From contig NW_020825350.1 of NCBI RefSeq assembly GCF_003286085.1, positions 868,001 through 932,000 on the forward strand: DNA of 64,000 bases. Direction: 5' to 3'. Shown one piece after another: positions 11,195-22,670 of the stretch (the stretch's first letter is position 1; each line of letters opens with the position of its first letter). The position numbers and the translations under genes were made by a program. The DNA is from Drosophila persimilis. Lineage: Eukaryota > Arthropoda > Insecta > Diptera > Drosophilidae. Below the pieces are notes generated by a model. That model was given only the letters and a program-made list of their open reading frames with translations, ran no database searches and was not told the DNA's origin.

Positions 11195-12781
11195 CTAAAG
11201 ATTGGGTCGATACCAGGTCACATCCCCTTTGGCGCAGCCCGTGACGAGTAGGGGCTCCCGGGGACTGAACTTGGCACAGAGCACCGCATCCTGGTGCTCT
11301 TTCAGGTGTGCCAGTACCACCATTTGGCGTGGGCTCTGCTTCCCCTCCTCGAACGTCGTGTAGATGGGATAGTCGCTGCAGTCGGCGCTGTAGCCCAAGA
11401 GGCGCACGCCATTGTCGTAGGGCGAGCAGATGATACGACCGTCGGCGGAGAAGCCCGGCTCCTTGATGTAGGTAGGCTTGACGTTCGCCTCGGAAATATA
11501 GTACATGAGCTTTTTGGATTTCGGTTCTGGGTCCACAAAGGGACGATGGCGTTGGCTTGCCGGTATCGCCTGACGCAATGGCAAGACCTCACTGCTAATG
11601 ACATGCACTGAATTATATGCAGTTGGGCGTATGGCACGCTGTTGGACGGTTAACTCGGCTGCCCAGATGTCGCGCGGAAAGCTTTCGGGTTGTTCATGCA
11701 GATGCTGTGCGTGTGCGGCGGTTCCACCACGGCCGTTAGTTCTATTATAGTTCGATATGCGGCGTGTCGGAGGCGTCGAAGACCCGTCTTGGCCGCTGCC
11801 AGAGGCACTGGCTGCACGACCGGAAGTGCTGGATGGGTGGCGTTTTTTCATGTTGGTCACGTCCTCGTTAATGTCGTGTATGCATGTCCACTCTCGATTC
11901 TCATCGTAGCTCACACGCGTCAGCATGCAGCGGGAGTTCGGATGAATCTGCAGTGCCAGTATCATATCGGCATCGTTGCGCTCCGGAAAATCTGTGACCA
12001 GCTCCACGCGGTTCCTCTTCTGGCGCCTCGAGAACAAATGATCGAATTTGGCCGCCACTGGCATGTACTGATCAACCATCTGCATGAGACGATAGACGCC
12101 AGGTTTGAAGCCACCGAGGTCATCGTTTAATGTGGTCAAGTCCAGGCGATGGATGACCATGATATATCCACCGCTGGTGCACAGCACCAGTTTGTCGCCC
12201 ATCGGGGAGATGCGGCATCTCAAGAGGCCACTGACATGGAATACGCGCTCTGAGATGAGGCCCTGTTCCGTGTACGAGGCGGTGTCCCAGCTCAAGATGC
12301 TGCCATCGAAGCTGGAGGTGACTAGCAGCTTGTCCTTGGGCGAGTACTCGATGTTCTTCACCCAATTGGAATGGCCATGCAAGACACGAAGCTTTTCGCG
12401 CATGTTGCGCAGGTCCCACATTGCGACGGTTAAATCGTCAGAGCCCGTAGCAAAGATGCGCGCGTCGACGAACTTGATGCAATTGACCCAGTCGGTGTGG
12501 GCATCGGGTACCTTGAAAATTTCCTTCTGTGTGATGGCATCGAACACCAACACGGACTTCCGCTCGGTGGCGGCCACCATTACATTTCCATCGGCATTGA
12601 ATTCCAGATTAAAAATGGCTCCACCGACGCGTACAGGCTCGCCGGATTCCTGGTTGGTATGATAGCTGTTAAACATGTTTATGCTTGTGTATATGCGACG
12701 CATTATGAAGTTCTCATCTCCCCACGATTGGAAGCCACGCTCGCGCCGACTTAGATATTGCTCCATAGTTATAATTTTCAT
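11195..12781 (-). CDS. DCAF10: DCAF10-like WD40 protein, copy 1
   Basis: Single-exon ORF, 528 aa. It is a WD40 substrate receptor of the CUL4-DDB1 ubiquitin ligase, recognised by similarity to vertebrate DCAF10/WDR32 along its length: VFNLE-type first blade, AHTD-VNCIKF, SDDLTVAMWDLR, HGHSNWVKNIEYSP, ISEANVKPTYIKEPGFSADGRI, GVRLLGY and a final blade. MWDLR (121–125) is the WDxR motif that contacts DDB1. A disordered Ser/Arg-rich loop (about 314–370) splits the propeller. ATG 12781 starts the region conserved in all four copies; an in-frame ATG at 12862 adds 27 residues only in this copy. Copy-specific residues: W98, S164, T202, G228-V229, M235, A243; no RLAR insert. It is head-to-head with lipase copy 1, about 0.55 kb apart. 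Confidence 0.93.
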   Translation of the reverse strand: MKIITMEQYLSRRERGFQSWGDENFIMRRIYTSINMFNSYHTNQESGEPVRVGGAIFNLEFNADGNVMVAATERKSVLVFDAITQKEIFKVPDAHTDWVNCIKFVDARIFATGSDDLTVAMWDLRNMREKLRVLHGHSNWVKNIEYSPKDKLLVTSSFDGSILSWDTASYTEQGLISERVFHVSGLLRCRISPMGDKLVLCTSGGYIMVIHRLDLTTLNDDLGGFKPGVYRLMQMVDQYMPVAAKFDHLFSRRQKRNRVELVTDFPERNDADMILALQIHPNSRCMLTRVSYDENREWTCIHDINEDVTNMKKRHPSSTSGRAASASGSGQDGSSTPPTRRISNYNRTNGRGGTAAHAQHLHEQPESFPRDIWAAELTVQQRAIRPTAYNSVHVISSEVLPLRQAIPASQRHRPFVDPEPKSKKLMYYISEANVKPTYIKEPGFSADGRIICSPYDNGVRLLGYSADCSDYPIYTTFEEGKQSPRQMVVLAHLKEHQDAVLCAKFSPREPLLVTGCAKGDVTWYRPNL

Positions 12782-13336
12782 GCCAGGATCAAACCAAAAA
12801 GTTAAAAATAAAAAATGGCCGTCCAACTCAACCATCAAATCGATAGTACTTGTTGCGGTCAATGGGCAGCGCTTTTGTTTTATTTAACGACGTCCGTTTT
12901 TCCGTTTCTATGACCGTATACATGTAAGCATGCATGTCATATGTATGTATGCATGTATGTTGCGTGTAATTAAGTAGCTGACATCGAAACGAGCGGTCTG
13001 AAACGGTATTAAAAGCAGTCTTTTCATTTCTTGCTGAGCTCACTGCATCACTCTGTGACAGACAGCAAAGCTCCTCTCCCCATAACGTGGCGATAATCCC
13101 ATCCCACTGATCGCTCCAATTTGCCAATTGTTACATTAATTATTATTATTATTTACATTAATTGGTATTTAATGCATTGAACCGGTTTTTGTCCAAGAAC
13201 GGTCACATTAGCCAAGGGCCAAATTCAAAAGCAAACGAGAAAAACCAAAAAGCGCAAAGTCAACAGAAAAGAAAAGAGTAAGAAACCAAATGATATCGGA
13301 AAATTCACAGGCAGCACCACGTGGTTTGTGACACTT
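12782..13336. promoter_or_regulatory. Bidirectional DCAF10/lipase promoter region, unit 1
   Basis: A 555-bp head-to-head interval with a GTATG-type microsatellite near 12940–12960 and AACGGTCACATTAGCC near 13200, which resembles Drosophila core-promoter Motif 1. It is repeated in all units with small indels in the microsatellite. Confidence 0.5.
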
Positions 13337-13911
13337 ATGGAGCGGAGGATGAATCTTTCGTTCGCCGACTGCGGCTTCTTGGGCATCTACCACGTGGGCG
13401 TGGCCGTGTGCCCCAAGAAGCACGCCCCCCAACTGCTCCTGGAGCGGATTGGGGGTGCCTCGGCCGGGGCCCTAGCCGCTTGCTGCCTGCTCTGCGACCT
13501 GCCCATTGAGACAATGGCCGCCGACTTCCTGCGGGAGTCCCTTCTGCGGGGAGAGCGACATCTGTCCGCGGGACCGCAGCTCGCACCTGTTCCACCTGAA
13601 CATTAACTGGGCCAATACTTGCATCCGAATCTCGCGGCCCAATCTGCGGCGTATGTTGCGAATCGTACTACCGGGCCGGGCCGAGTTCCTCTCTTCCTTC
13701 TGCCAACAGGGCTACGACGACGCCCTATATTTCCTCAACCGCAACAATCTCATCGGACGCCTGCAGATGTGGGACCAGTGCCAAGAGCACCTCCTGCCGC
13801 AAGCGGTCCGCGACACCATCGACGGCTACGGCTACATGGAGCAGGCCAACAAGGAGCTCGGTCAGTGGCTCTCACATCCACAGTCGGGCATTCAGCTATT
13901 CTGCCTGCCCT
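13337..13911 (+). pseudogene. Brummer-type patatin lipase, broken copy 1
   Basis: It starts like the intact copy in unit 4 (MERRMNLSF, then GCGFLGIYHVGV oxyanion segment and GGASAG with the catalytic Ser). After DFLR a 335-bp deletion, relative to 30726–31060, shifts the frame; translation stops at TAA 13604–13606 after about 89 residues. The deletion removes the catalytic Asp-Gly. Downstream coding sequence survives out of frame until the array junction at 13911, where TCP11 sequence begins. Copy-specific change: SFADCG for SFAGCG in the glycine-rich loop. VCPKK replaces VCLKK as in copies 2 and 3. Confidence 0.9.
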
Positions 13912-13912
13912 G
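13911..13912. other. Tandem-duplication junction 1 (lipase/TCP11)
   Basis: The lipase fragment is joined directly to TCP11 exon 1. The same join occurs at 19649/19650 and 25407/25408. Homology at the breakpoint is at most a few bases, so the original duplication looks non-homologous. Confidence 0.9.
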
Positions 13913-13933
13913 ATTTTCAAGGACCTCAGGAAC

Positions 13934-15477
13934 ATGGAGCTGGCCCATGAGATTGCCCTGAATCCGGAATTCAAGCTGAAACAGTATGAACCGCCAACGC
14001 ACAGGTGAGCAGTGGGATTGCCCTCTTTACGTACGACCAGTTCCCATCTAATCCCCCAAATCGTTGCAGCTTTGAGGGGCGCGTCAAGGCCATGGTGCAC
14101 AAGGCCTACTGGGATGTATTGCGCACGCAGCTGGAGCGCCAGCCGCCGCAGTACGACCAGGCAATACGCCTGCTTGCCGAGATCAAGGAGTGTATTCCCC
14201 AGCTGGTCACACCCAACGAGCGCACGCTGGTGCGAATCAACGAGGTGCTGGACACCGACGTCATCAGGCAGCAGGCGGAGCAGGGCGTGCTCGACTTCAA
14301 GTCCTATGCCGATTTTGTGATTCTCATTCTGTCGCAATCGTGCAGTGCCGCCCGGGATGAGGCGGTGGCCGAGCTAAGCAAGATGGACGATGTAGTAGAC
14401 ACCTTCCGCAGCATTCTGGAGCTGATGGCGATGATGAAGCTGGACATGGCCAACTTCATGCTGGAGCTGGCCCGAAAGGAAATCTCCGCCAATTCGGTGC
14501 AGTACGAGAAGGAGAAGCTCAGCAAGTATCTGCACGAATTCCATGGCAATGGTTAGTATATCGTCCGTGGAAGCACTCCCACTCTTACACCAGTCCCATA
14601 AAATCTCTTATTTATTTCATTGGTCGGATCCCCAGTTGGTTTCCCGGCCACTGAGGACTGGCTGCAGCGTAATCGCTCTGATGTCAGCAGCATCCATACC
14701 ATCTACAATGGATACATGGAACTGATCGACTATCCGGAAGACAAGGACTTCCCCGAGCTTCTGCGAATTGACAAGGAGCGCTTTGCGGGTATAAGCTGGC
14801 GGGCCCAGCGCCTGATCCTGTGCGCCTCGCTCATCTCGATTGCCCAGAGCCCCCCAATTATTTCGCAGCGTCCCAATAACCGTGCGAAGCTAGCCAAGCA
14901 GCTGGAAATCATTATGCAGGATGTCAAAAATGAAACGTGAAGCTGCAGCAGCATTTTCCCTTCAACTTTTACAGCCAAGTGGCCGCTGCTCTGGAGAGCT
15001 GCTACGAGCAGATCCGCTGCCTGGTGAACAGCGCCCTGTCGCAGGAGCAACAGCCGGATATGGACGAGGCTACCTTGGCGAGCCTGAAGAGCCAGCTGAT
15101 GCAGCTCAGCAACAAAACCTCACCAGTGCGCAGTCTTATGGGTGAGTTAGTGGCTCAATCCTCTCGAGAAGTTTCTTCTCTATCCCTTTCATTCCCTTTG
15201 TTCGTATTGCCCAGCCAAGCGCTTCTATCTCTTTGTCCGTGTGTCGTTGCGCGCCGACAACCACATTCCACCTCCGCCCGCCGGCTTCAAGGAATTTGAG
15301 GAGGAGCTGACTGCACTTATATCGTCGATACTGCGCTTGATATCCTACAATCATGCTGTCTTTGGGGATCAGTTCTTCAAAATCTTGGGAAAGACAACTC
15401 CCAGCGCTCCGGAGTCGACGTCCGAGCCTGCCGCAGCCACACCTATTAATGGCATTGCACAGGTGGCCAACCCTTAA
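13934..15477 (+). pseudogene. TCP11-like, 5'-truncated copy 2
   Basis: Exon pieces: 13934–14004, 14070–14551, 14636–14936, 14975–15141, 15215–15477. The first 53–60 codons and the native promoter are missing; the first in-frame ATG is the internal Met of NMELAHEI. Exons are otherwise open and nearly identical to copy 1. A 23-bp deletion reduces intron 3 from 61 to 38 nt and changes the donor from GTGAGT to GTGAAG. Reading into that intron hits TGA after four bases, so without splicing the protein ends near residue 284 of this frame. Transcription could only come from the fused lipase fragment upstream. It is called a pseudogene, but a truncated product is possible. Confidence 0.75.
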
Positions 15478-16933
15478 AAAAGGTAATGTGGGACCCTGGA
15501 CCTGGACCTACAGACGCCGAGAAAAAAAAATATAAATGTTAACACCCAAAAAGGACAATGAAGGATGCCGCGAAAAAAGGAATGTCTACTGGTATTATAG
15601 CACTGGAAACGCTATAGACCCCGAAAACTGGAAAAGGAGAAGTGAGGATGGTGACTAGGAGAAGGAAACGCCGTGCCCATTGAACTCAACTATCCATTCT
15701 TAGCTCTTTAAACATGTATATTCAAAAAGATAAATATCTTTGATTTGGATCATAATTAATATAATTTGAAAGTCAATCAACAGACACACTTGCAAACACC
15801 AAACACCACACCCGAGATGCGAGATCCGAAAAGGAAACTGTGCTGGAGCCTCTGTGATAAGATGGAATATATAAAATGTAAAGTATGCATATAGTACATA
15901 TGGGGCTATATGAAGACTGGCTCGCGTGCTATTCACCCAACTCTGACAGCATTAGAACGGTCAATAATTAATCATATATTGTTTAATACATACCTAGTAT
16001 ACTTATGTAATACCTAATCTAGCATTAAGCCCGATTCAAATTGTAACCCCACTGATTGTTAGTCGAATGTAGTTGCAGGTTCTATTGATCTGGTGTGTTC
16101 GCGGCAAGAGTCCTGAGAGGAGTAGGTATGGGACTATGAACCGATAATGATTACTCACAAACTTACATATTTATTACACATGAATGCATCATACATATAT
16201 ATGCATCTATTCAGATATTCGTAGTTAAGTTGTATGCAAATTGAGCTAAATCCTGACTCACAACGATTAAATAAAAGTTATTCAATTCGATTTGATTGTT
16301 AAATGCCTAGGAAAGATGGTATTTCGATCTTAAACGCAGAACACTTGGGACAGCTTATCGTCAGCTGATCCTTTGGTGCTCCGAATCTCTGGTGTTCACT
16401 TGGAAGACGAGAGCCAGGTAGACGTTTTCCATAGGCGACTGTTTTGCTTCCTGTTCTTGGAATTATAGGTGTTAGCGTGGATCGGTACATTGGCATTTAA
16501 TATCTTCAAAGTATTAGATATGCATGTATGACAAAGATAGGTACATCACAAAGGTACATGGCTTTGGATACAGAACGTTTCGAAAGGAGAAACTGATTGC
16601 TATGAAAACTGAATTTGTAAAACTTCACAAGACAATAGCTAAGGTAAAGCCTACAGAATTTTCTTATAGCTAAACTAAATATACCCTTGCTGAGAGCATT
16701 CTCTTATGAGCAGATGAAGAACAGAAAACCGACTCCATGAAGGGTCACACATATAAGTGTCGTCTATCGGGAAGAAAAACCAAGTCCAATCGGTCCACCA
16801 GTGTTCTATGTATTTCTAAACAAGAGATTCTTGGGGTTAGTCACGGTAACGACTACGGTTCTTGTACATTAAATAAAAGAAAGAACCAATTAAAAAGTTT
16901 ATGGAAAACTAAAACATATTAAAAAAGGCAATT
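15478..16933. other. Convergent spacer, unit 2
   Basis: It has the same content as the unit 1 spacer, including the AATAAA motif; no new gene. A block near 15975–16015 differs from unit 1 and matches units 3 and 4. Confidence 0.65.
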
Positions 16934-18520
16934 CTAAAGATTGGGTCGATACCAGGTCACATCCCCTTTGGCGCAGCCCGTGACGAGTAGGGGCTCCCGG
17001 GGACTGAACTTGGCACAGAGCACCGCATCCTGGTGCTCTTTCAGGTGTGCCAGTACCACCATTTGGCGTGGGCTCTGCTTCCCCTCCTCGAACGTCGTGT
17101 AGATGGGATAGTCGCTGCAGTCGGCGCTGTAGCCCAAGAGGCGCACGCCATTGTCGTAGGGCGAGCAGATGATACGACCGTCGGCGGAGAAGCCCGGCTC
17201 CTTGATGTAGGTAGGCTTGACGTTCGCCTCGGAAATATAGTACATGAGCTTTTTGGATTTCGGTTCTGGGTCCACAAAGGGACGATGGCGTTGGCTTGCC
17301 GGTATCGCCTGACGCAATGGCAAGACCTCACTGCTAATGACATGCACTGAATTATATGCAGTTGGGCGTATGGCACGCTGTTGGACGGTTAACTCGGCTG
17401 CCCAGATGTCGCGCGGAAAGCTTTCGGGTTGTTCATGCAGATGCTGTGCGTGTGCGGCGGTTCCACCACGGCCGTTAGTTCTATTATAGTTCGATATGCG
17501 GCGTGTCGGAGGCGTCGAAGACCCGTCTTGGCCGCTGCCAGAGGCACTGGCTGCACGACCGGAAGTGCTGGATGGGTGGCGTTTTTTCATGTTGGTCACG
17601 TCCTCGTTAATGTCGTGTATGCATGTCCACTCTCGATTCTCATCGTAGCTCACACGCGTCAGCATGCAGCGGGAGTTCGGATGAATCTGCAGTGCCAGTA
17701 TCATATCGGCATCGTTGCGCTCCGGAAAATCTGTGACCAGCTCCACGCGGTTCCTCTTCTGGCGCCTCGAGAACAAATGATCGAATTTGGCCGTCACTGG
17801 CATGTACTGATCAACTTTCTGCATGAGACGATAGATGTCAGGTTTGAAGCCACCGAGGTCATCGTTTAATGTGGTCAAGTCCAGGCGATGGATGACCATG
17901 ATGTATCCACCGCTGAGGCACAGCACCAGTTTGTCGCCCATCGGGGAGATGCGGCATCTCAAGAGGCCACTGACATGGAATACGCGCTCTGAGATGAGGC
18001 CCTGTTCCGTGTACGAGGCGGTGTCCCAGGTCAAGATGCTGCCATCGAAGCTGGAGGTGACTAGCAGCTTGTCCTTGGGCGAGTACTCGATGTTCTTCAC
18101 CCAATTGGAATGGCCATGCAAGACACGAAGCTTTTCGCGCATGTTGCGCAGGTCCCACATTGCGACGGTTAAATCGTCAGAGCCCGTAGCAAAGATGCGC
18201 GCGTCGACGAACTTGATGCAATTGACCCAGTCGGTGTGGGCATCGGGTACCTTGAAAATTTCCTTCTGTGTGATGGCATCGAACACCAACACGGACTTCC
18301 GCTCGGTGGCGGCCACCATTACATTTCCATCGGCATTGAATTCCAGATTAAAAATGGCTCCACCGACGCGTACAGGCTCGCCGGATTCCTGGTTGGTATG
18401 ATAGCTGTTAAACATGTTTATGCTTGTGTATATGCGACGCATTATGAAGTTCTCATCTCCCCACGATTGGAAGCCACGCTCGCGCCGACTTAGATATTGC
18501 TCCATAGTTATAATTTTCAT
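16934..18520 (-). CDS. DCAF10: DCAF10-like WD40 protein, copy 2
   Basis: Intact single-exon ORF, 528 aa, starting MKIITMEQ. The WDxR motif MWDLR is kept. Distinguishing residues: W98 (as copy 1), T164, L202, D228-I229, K235, T243 (as copy 3 except K235). It has no RLAR insert. No frameshift or stop is present. The role would be as for copy 1: a CUL4-DDB1 receptor. Confidence 0.93.
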   Translation of the reverse strand: MKIITMEQYLSRRERGFQSWGDENFIMRRIYTSINMFNSYHTNQESGEPVRVGGAIFNLEFNADGNVMVAATERKSVLVFDAITQKEIFKVPDAHTDWVNCIKFVDARIFATGSDDLTVAMWDLRNMREKLRVLHGHSNWVKNIEYSPKDKLLVTSSFDGSILTWDTASYTEQGLISERVFHVSGLLRCRISPMGDKLVLCLSGGYIMVIHRLDLTTLNDDLGGFKPDIYRLMQKVDQYMPVTAKFDHLFSRRQKRNRVELVTDFPERNDADMILALQIHPNSRCMLTRVSYDENREWTCIHDINEDVTNMKKRHPSSTSGRAASASGSGQDGSSTPPTRRISNYNRTNGRGGTAAHAQHLHEQPESFPRDIWAAELTVQQRAIRPTAYNSVHVISSEVLPLRQAIPASQRHRPFVDPEPKSKKLMYYISEANVKPTYIKEPGFSADGRIICSPYDNGVRLLGYSADCSDYPIYTTFEEGKQSPRQMVVLAHLKEHQDAVLCAKFSPREPLLVTGCAKGDVTWYRPNL

Positions 18521-19074
18521 GCCAGGATCAAACGAAAAAGTAAAAACTAAAAATGGCCGGCCAACTCAACCATCAAATCGGTAGTACTTGTTGCGGTCAA
18601 TGGGCGGCGCTTTTGTTTTATTTAACGACGTCCGTTTTTCCGTTTCTATGACCGTATACATGTAAGCATGCATGTCATATGTATGTATGCATGTATGTTG
18701 CGTGTAATTAAGTAGCTGACATCGAAACGAGCGGTCTGAAACGGTATTAAAAGCAGTCTTTTCATTTCTTGCTGAGCTCACGGCATCACTCTGTGACAGA
18801 CAGCAAAGCTCCTCTCCCCATAACGTGGCGATAATCCCATCCCACTGATCGCTCCAATTTGGCAATTGTTACATTAATTATTATTATTATTTACATTAAT
18901 TGGTATTTAATGCATTGAACCGGTTTTTGTCCAAGAACGGTCACATTAGCCAAGGGCCAAATTCAAAAGCAAACGAGAAAAACCAAAAAGCGCAAAGTCA
19001 ACAGAAAAGAAAAGAGTAAGAAACCAAATGATATCGGAAAATTCACAGGCAGCACCACGTGGTTTGTGACACTT
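18521..19074. promoter_or_regulatory. Bidirectional DCAF10/lipase promoter region, unit 2
   Basis: Near-identical to the unit 1 interval. The Motif-1-like GGTCACATTAGCC is kept near 18940. Confidence 0.45.
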
Positions 19075-19649
19075 ATGGAGCGGAGGATGAATCTTTCGTT
19101 CGCCGGCTGCGGCTTCTTGGGCATCTACCACGTGGGCGTGGCCGTGTGCCCCAAGAAGCACGCCCCCCAACTGCTCCTGGAGCGGATTGGGGGTGCCTCG
19201 GCCGGGGCCCTAGCCGCTTGCTGCCTGCTCTGCGACCTGCCCATTGAGACAATGGCCGCCGACTTCCTGCGGGAGTCCCTTCTGCGGGGAGAGCGACATC
19301 TGTCCGCGGGACCGCAGCTCGCACCTGTTCCACCTGAACATTAACTGGGCCAATACTTGCATCCGAATCTCGCGGCCCAATCTGCGGCGTATGTTGCGAA
19401 TCGTACTACCGGGTCGGGCCGAGTTCCTCTCTTCCTTCTGCCAACAGGGCTACGACGACGCCCTATATTTCCTCAACCGCAACAATCTCATCGGACGCCT
19501 GCAGATGTGGGACCAGTGCCAAGAGCACCTCCTGCCGCAAGCGGTCCGCGACACCATCGACGGCTACGGCTACATGGAGCAGGCCAACAAGGAGCTCGGT
19601 CAGTGGCTCTCACATCCACAGTCGGGCATTCAGCTATTCTGCCTGCCCT
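19075..19649 (+). pseudogene. Brummer-type patatin lipase, broken copy 2
   Basis: It has the same 335-bp deletion, frameshift and array-junction truncation as copy 1. It keeps SFAGCG and GGASAG but lacks the catalytic Asp. Confidence 0.9.
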
Positions 19650-19671
19650 GATTTTCAAGGACCTCAGGAAC

Positions 19672-21197
19672 ATGGAGCTGGCCCATGAGATTGCCCTGAA
19701 TCCGGAATTCAAGCTGAAACAGTATGAACCGCCAACGCACAGGTGAGCAGTGGGATTGGCCTCTTTACGTACGACCAGTTCCCATCTAATCCCCCAAATC
19801 GTTGCAGCTTTGAGGGGCGCGTCAAGGCCATGGTGCACAAGGCCTACTGGGATGTATTGCGCACGCAGCTGGAGCGCCAGCCGCCCCAGTACGACCAGGC
19901 AATACGCCTGCTTGCCGAGATCAAGGAGTGTATTCCCCAGCTGGTCACACCCAACGAGCGCACGCTGGTGCGAATCAACGAGGTGCTGGACACCGACGTC
20001 ATCAGGCAGCAGGCGGAGCAGGGCGTGCTCGACTTCAAGTCCTATGCCGATTTTGTGATTCTCATTCTGTCGCAATCGTGCAGTGCCGCCCGGGATGAGG
20101 CGGTGGCCGAGCTAAGCAAGATGGACGATGTAGTAGACACCTTCCGCAGCATTCTGGAGCTGATGGCGATGATGAAGCTGGACATGGCCAACTTCATGCT
20201 GGAGCTGGCCCGAAAGGAAATCTCCGCCAATTCGGTGCATTACGAGAAGGAGAAGCTCAGCAAGTATCTGCACGAATTCCATGGCAATGGTTAGTATATC
20301 GTCCGTGGAAGCACTCCCACTCTTACACCAGTCCCATAAAATCTCTTATTTATTTCATTGGTCGGATCCCCAGTTGGTTTCCCGGCCACTGAGGACTGGC
20401 TGCAGCGTAATCGCTCTGATGTCAGCAGCATCCATACCATCTACAATGGATACATGGAACTGATCGACTATCCGGAAGACAAGGACTTCCCCGAGCTTCT
20501 GCGAATTGACAAGGAGCGCTTTGCGGGTATAAGCTGGCGGGCCCAGCGCCTGATCCTGTGCGCCTCGCTCATCTCGATTGCCCAGAGCCCCCCAATTATT
20601 TCGCAGCGTCCCAATAACCGTGCGAAGCTAGCCAAGCAGCTGGAAATCATTATGCAGGATGTCAAAAATGAAACGTGAAGCTGCAGCAGCATTTTCCCTT
20701 CAACTTTTACAGCCAAGTGGCCGCTGCTCTGGAGAGCTGCTACGAGCAGATCCGCTGCCTGGTGAACAGCGCCCTGTCGCAGGAGCAACAGCCGGATATG
20801 GACGAGGCTACCTTGGCGAGCCTGAAGAGCCAGCTGATGCAGCTCAGCAACAAAACCTCACCAGTGCGCAGTCTTATGGGTGAGTTAGTGGCTCAATCCT
20901 CTCGAGAAGTTTCTTCTCTATCCCTTTCATTCCCTTTGTTCGTATTGCCCAGCCAAGCGCTTCTATCTCTTTGTCCGTGTGTCGTTGCGCGCCGACAACC
21001 ACATTCCACCTCCGCCCGCCGGCTTCAAGGAATTTGAGGCGGAGCTGACTGCACTTATATCGTCGATACTGCGCTTGATATCCTACAATCAGTTCTTCAA
21101 AATCTTGGGAAAGACAACTCCCAGCGCTCCGGAGTCGACGTCCGAGCCTGCCGCAGCCACACCTATTAATGGCATTGCACAGGTGACCAACCCTTAA
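19672..21197 (+). pseudogene. TCP11-like, 5'-truncated copy 3
   Basis: Exon pieces: 19672–19742, 19808–20289, 20374–20674, 20713–20879, 20953–21197. It shares the 38-nt intron 3 with copy 2. The last exon lacks 18 bp (residues after ISYN) and has EAELTAL and QVTNP, as in copy 4. There is one replacement, VHYEKE for VQYEKE. The 5' end is missing as in copy 2. Confidence 0.75.
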
Positions 21198-22670
21198 AAA
21201 AGGTAATGTGGGACCCTGGACCTGGACCTACAGACGCCGAGAAAAAAAAATATAAATGTTAACACCCAAAAAGGACAATGAAGGATGCCGCGAAAAAAGG
21301 AATGTCTACTGGTATTATAGCACTGGAAACGCTATAGACCCCGAAAACTGGAAAAGGAGAAGTGAGGATGGTGACTAGGAGAAGGAAACGCCGTGCCCAT
21401 TGAACTCAACTATCCATTCTTAGCTCTTTAAACATGTATATTCAAAAAGATAAATATCTTTGATTTGGATCATAATTAATATAATTTGAAAGTCAATCAA
21501 CAGACACACTTGCAAACACCAAGAAACCAAACACACCAAACACCACACCCGAGATCCGAGATCCGAAAAGGAAAATGTGCTGGAGCCTCTGTGATAAGAT
21601 GGAATATATAAAATGTAAAGTATGCATATAGTACATATGGGGCTATATGAACACTGGCTCGCGTGCTATTCACCCAACTCTGACAGCATTAGAACGGTCA
21701 ATAATTAATCATATATTGTTTAATACATACCTAGTATACTTATGTAATACCTAATCTAGCATTAAGCCCGATTCAAATTGTAACCCCACTGATTGTTAGT
21801 CGAATGTAGTTGCAGGTTCTATTGATCTGGTGTGTTCGCGGCAAGAGTCCTGAGAGGAGTAGGTATGGGACTTAGAACCGATAATGATTACTCACAAACT
21901 TACATATTTATTACACATGAATGCATCATACATATATATGCATCTATTCAGATATTCGTAGTTAAGTTGTATGCAAATTGAGCTAAATCCTGACTCACAA
22001 CGATTAAATAAAAGTTATTCAATTCGATTTGATTGTTAAATGCCTAGGAAAGATGGTATTTCGATCTTAAACGCAGAACACTTGGGACAGCTTATCTTCA
22101 GCTGATCCTTTGGTGCTCCGAATCTCTGGTGTTCACTTGGAAGACGAGAGCCAGGTAGACGATTTCCATAGACGACTGTTTTGCTTCCTGTTCTTGGAAT
22201 TATAGGTGTTAGCGTGGATCGGTACATTGGCATTTAATATCTTCAAAGTATTAGATATGCATGTATGACAAAGATAGGTACATCACAAAGGTACATGGCT
22301 TTGGATACAGAACGTTTCGAAAGGAGAAACTGATTGCTATGAAAACTGAATTTGTAAAACTTCACAAGACAATAGCTAAGGTAAAGCCTACAGAATTTTC
22401 TTATAGCTAAACTAAATATACCCTTGCTGAGAGCATTCTCTTATGAGCAGATGAAGAACAGAAAACCGACTCCATGAAGGGTCACACATATAAGTGTCGT
22501 CTATCGGGAAGAAAAACCAAGTCCAATCGGTCCACCAGTGTTCTATGTATTTCTAAACAAGAGATTCTTGGGGTTAGTCACGGTAACGACTACGGTTCTT
22601 GTACATTAAATAAAAGAAAGAACCAATTACAAAGTTTATGGAAAACTAAAACATATTAAAAAAGGCAATT
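21198..22670. other. Convergent spacer, unit 3
   Basis: It has the same content as in unit 2 apart from small substitutions; no gene. Confidence 0.65.

Larger units (their letters stand above)
8148..13911. repeat. Tandem array unit 1 (5764 bp)
   Basis: It begins at the GATTTTC inside TCP11 exon 1 and ends at CTGCCTGCCCT in the lipase, where unit 2 starts. Content: TCP11-like (complete thanks to upstream sequence), DCAF10-like (intact), lipase (broken). Confidence 0.95.
13912..19649. repeat. Tandem array unit 2 (5738 bp)
   Basis: Second head-to-tail copy: 5'-truncated TCP11, intact DCAF10, broken lipase. It is nearly identical to units 1 and 3. Confidence 0.95.

Noticed and set aside
12105..12662. 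185-aa plus-strand ORF opposite DCAF10, repeated in all units
   Set aside because: It is a shadow of the WD40 gene on the opposite strand, with no domain of its own.
12781..12862. Longer 555-aa start for DCAF10 copy 1
   Set aside because: The 27 added residues are absent (frame closed) in copies 2–4, and the conserved protein starts at MKIITMEQ.
13750..14337. 195-aa minus-strand ORF across the lipase/TCP11 junction
   Set aside because: It is antisense to TCP11 exons 1–2; it persists only because the sense exon is codon-biased.
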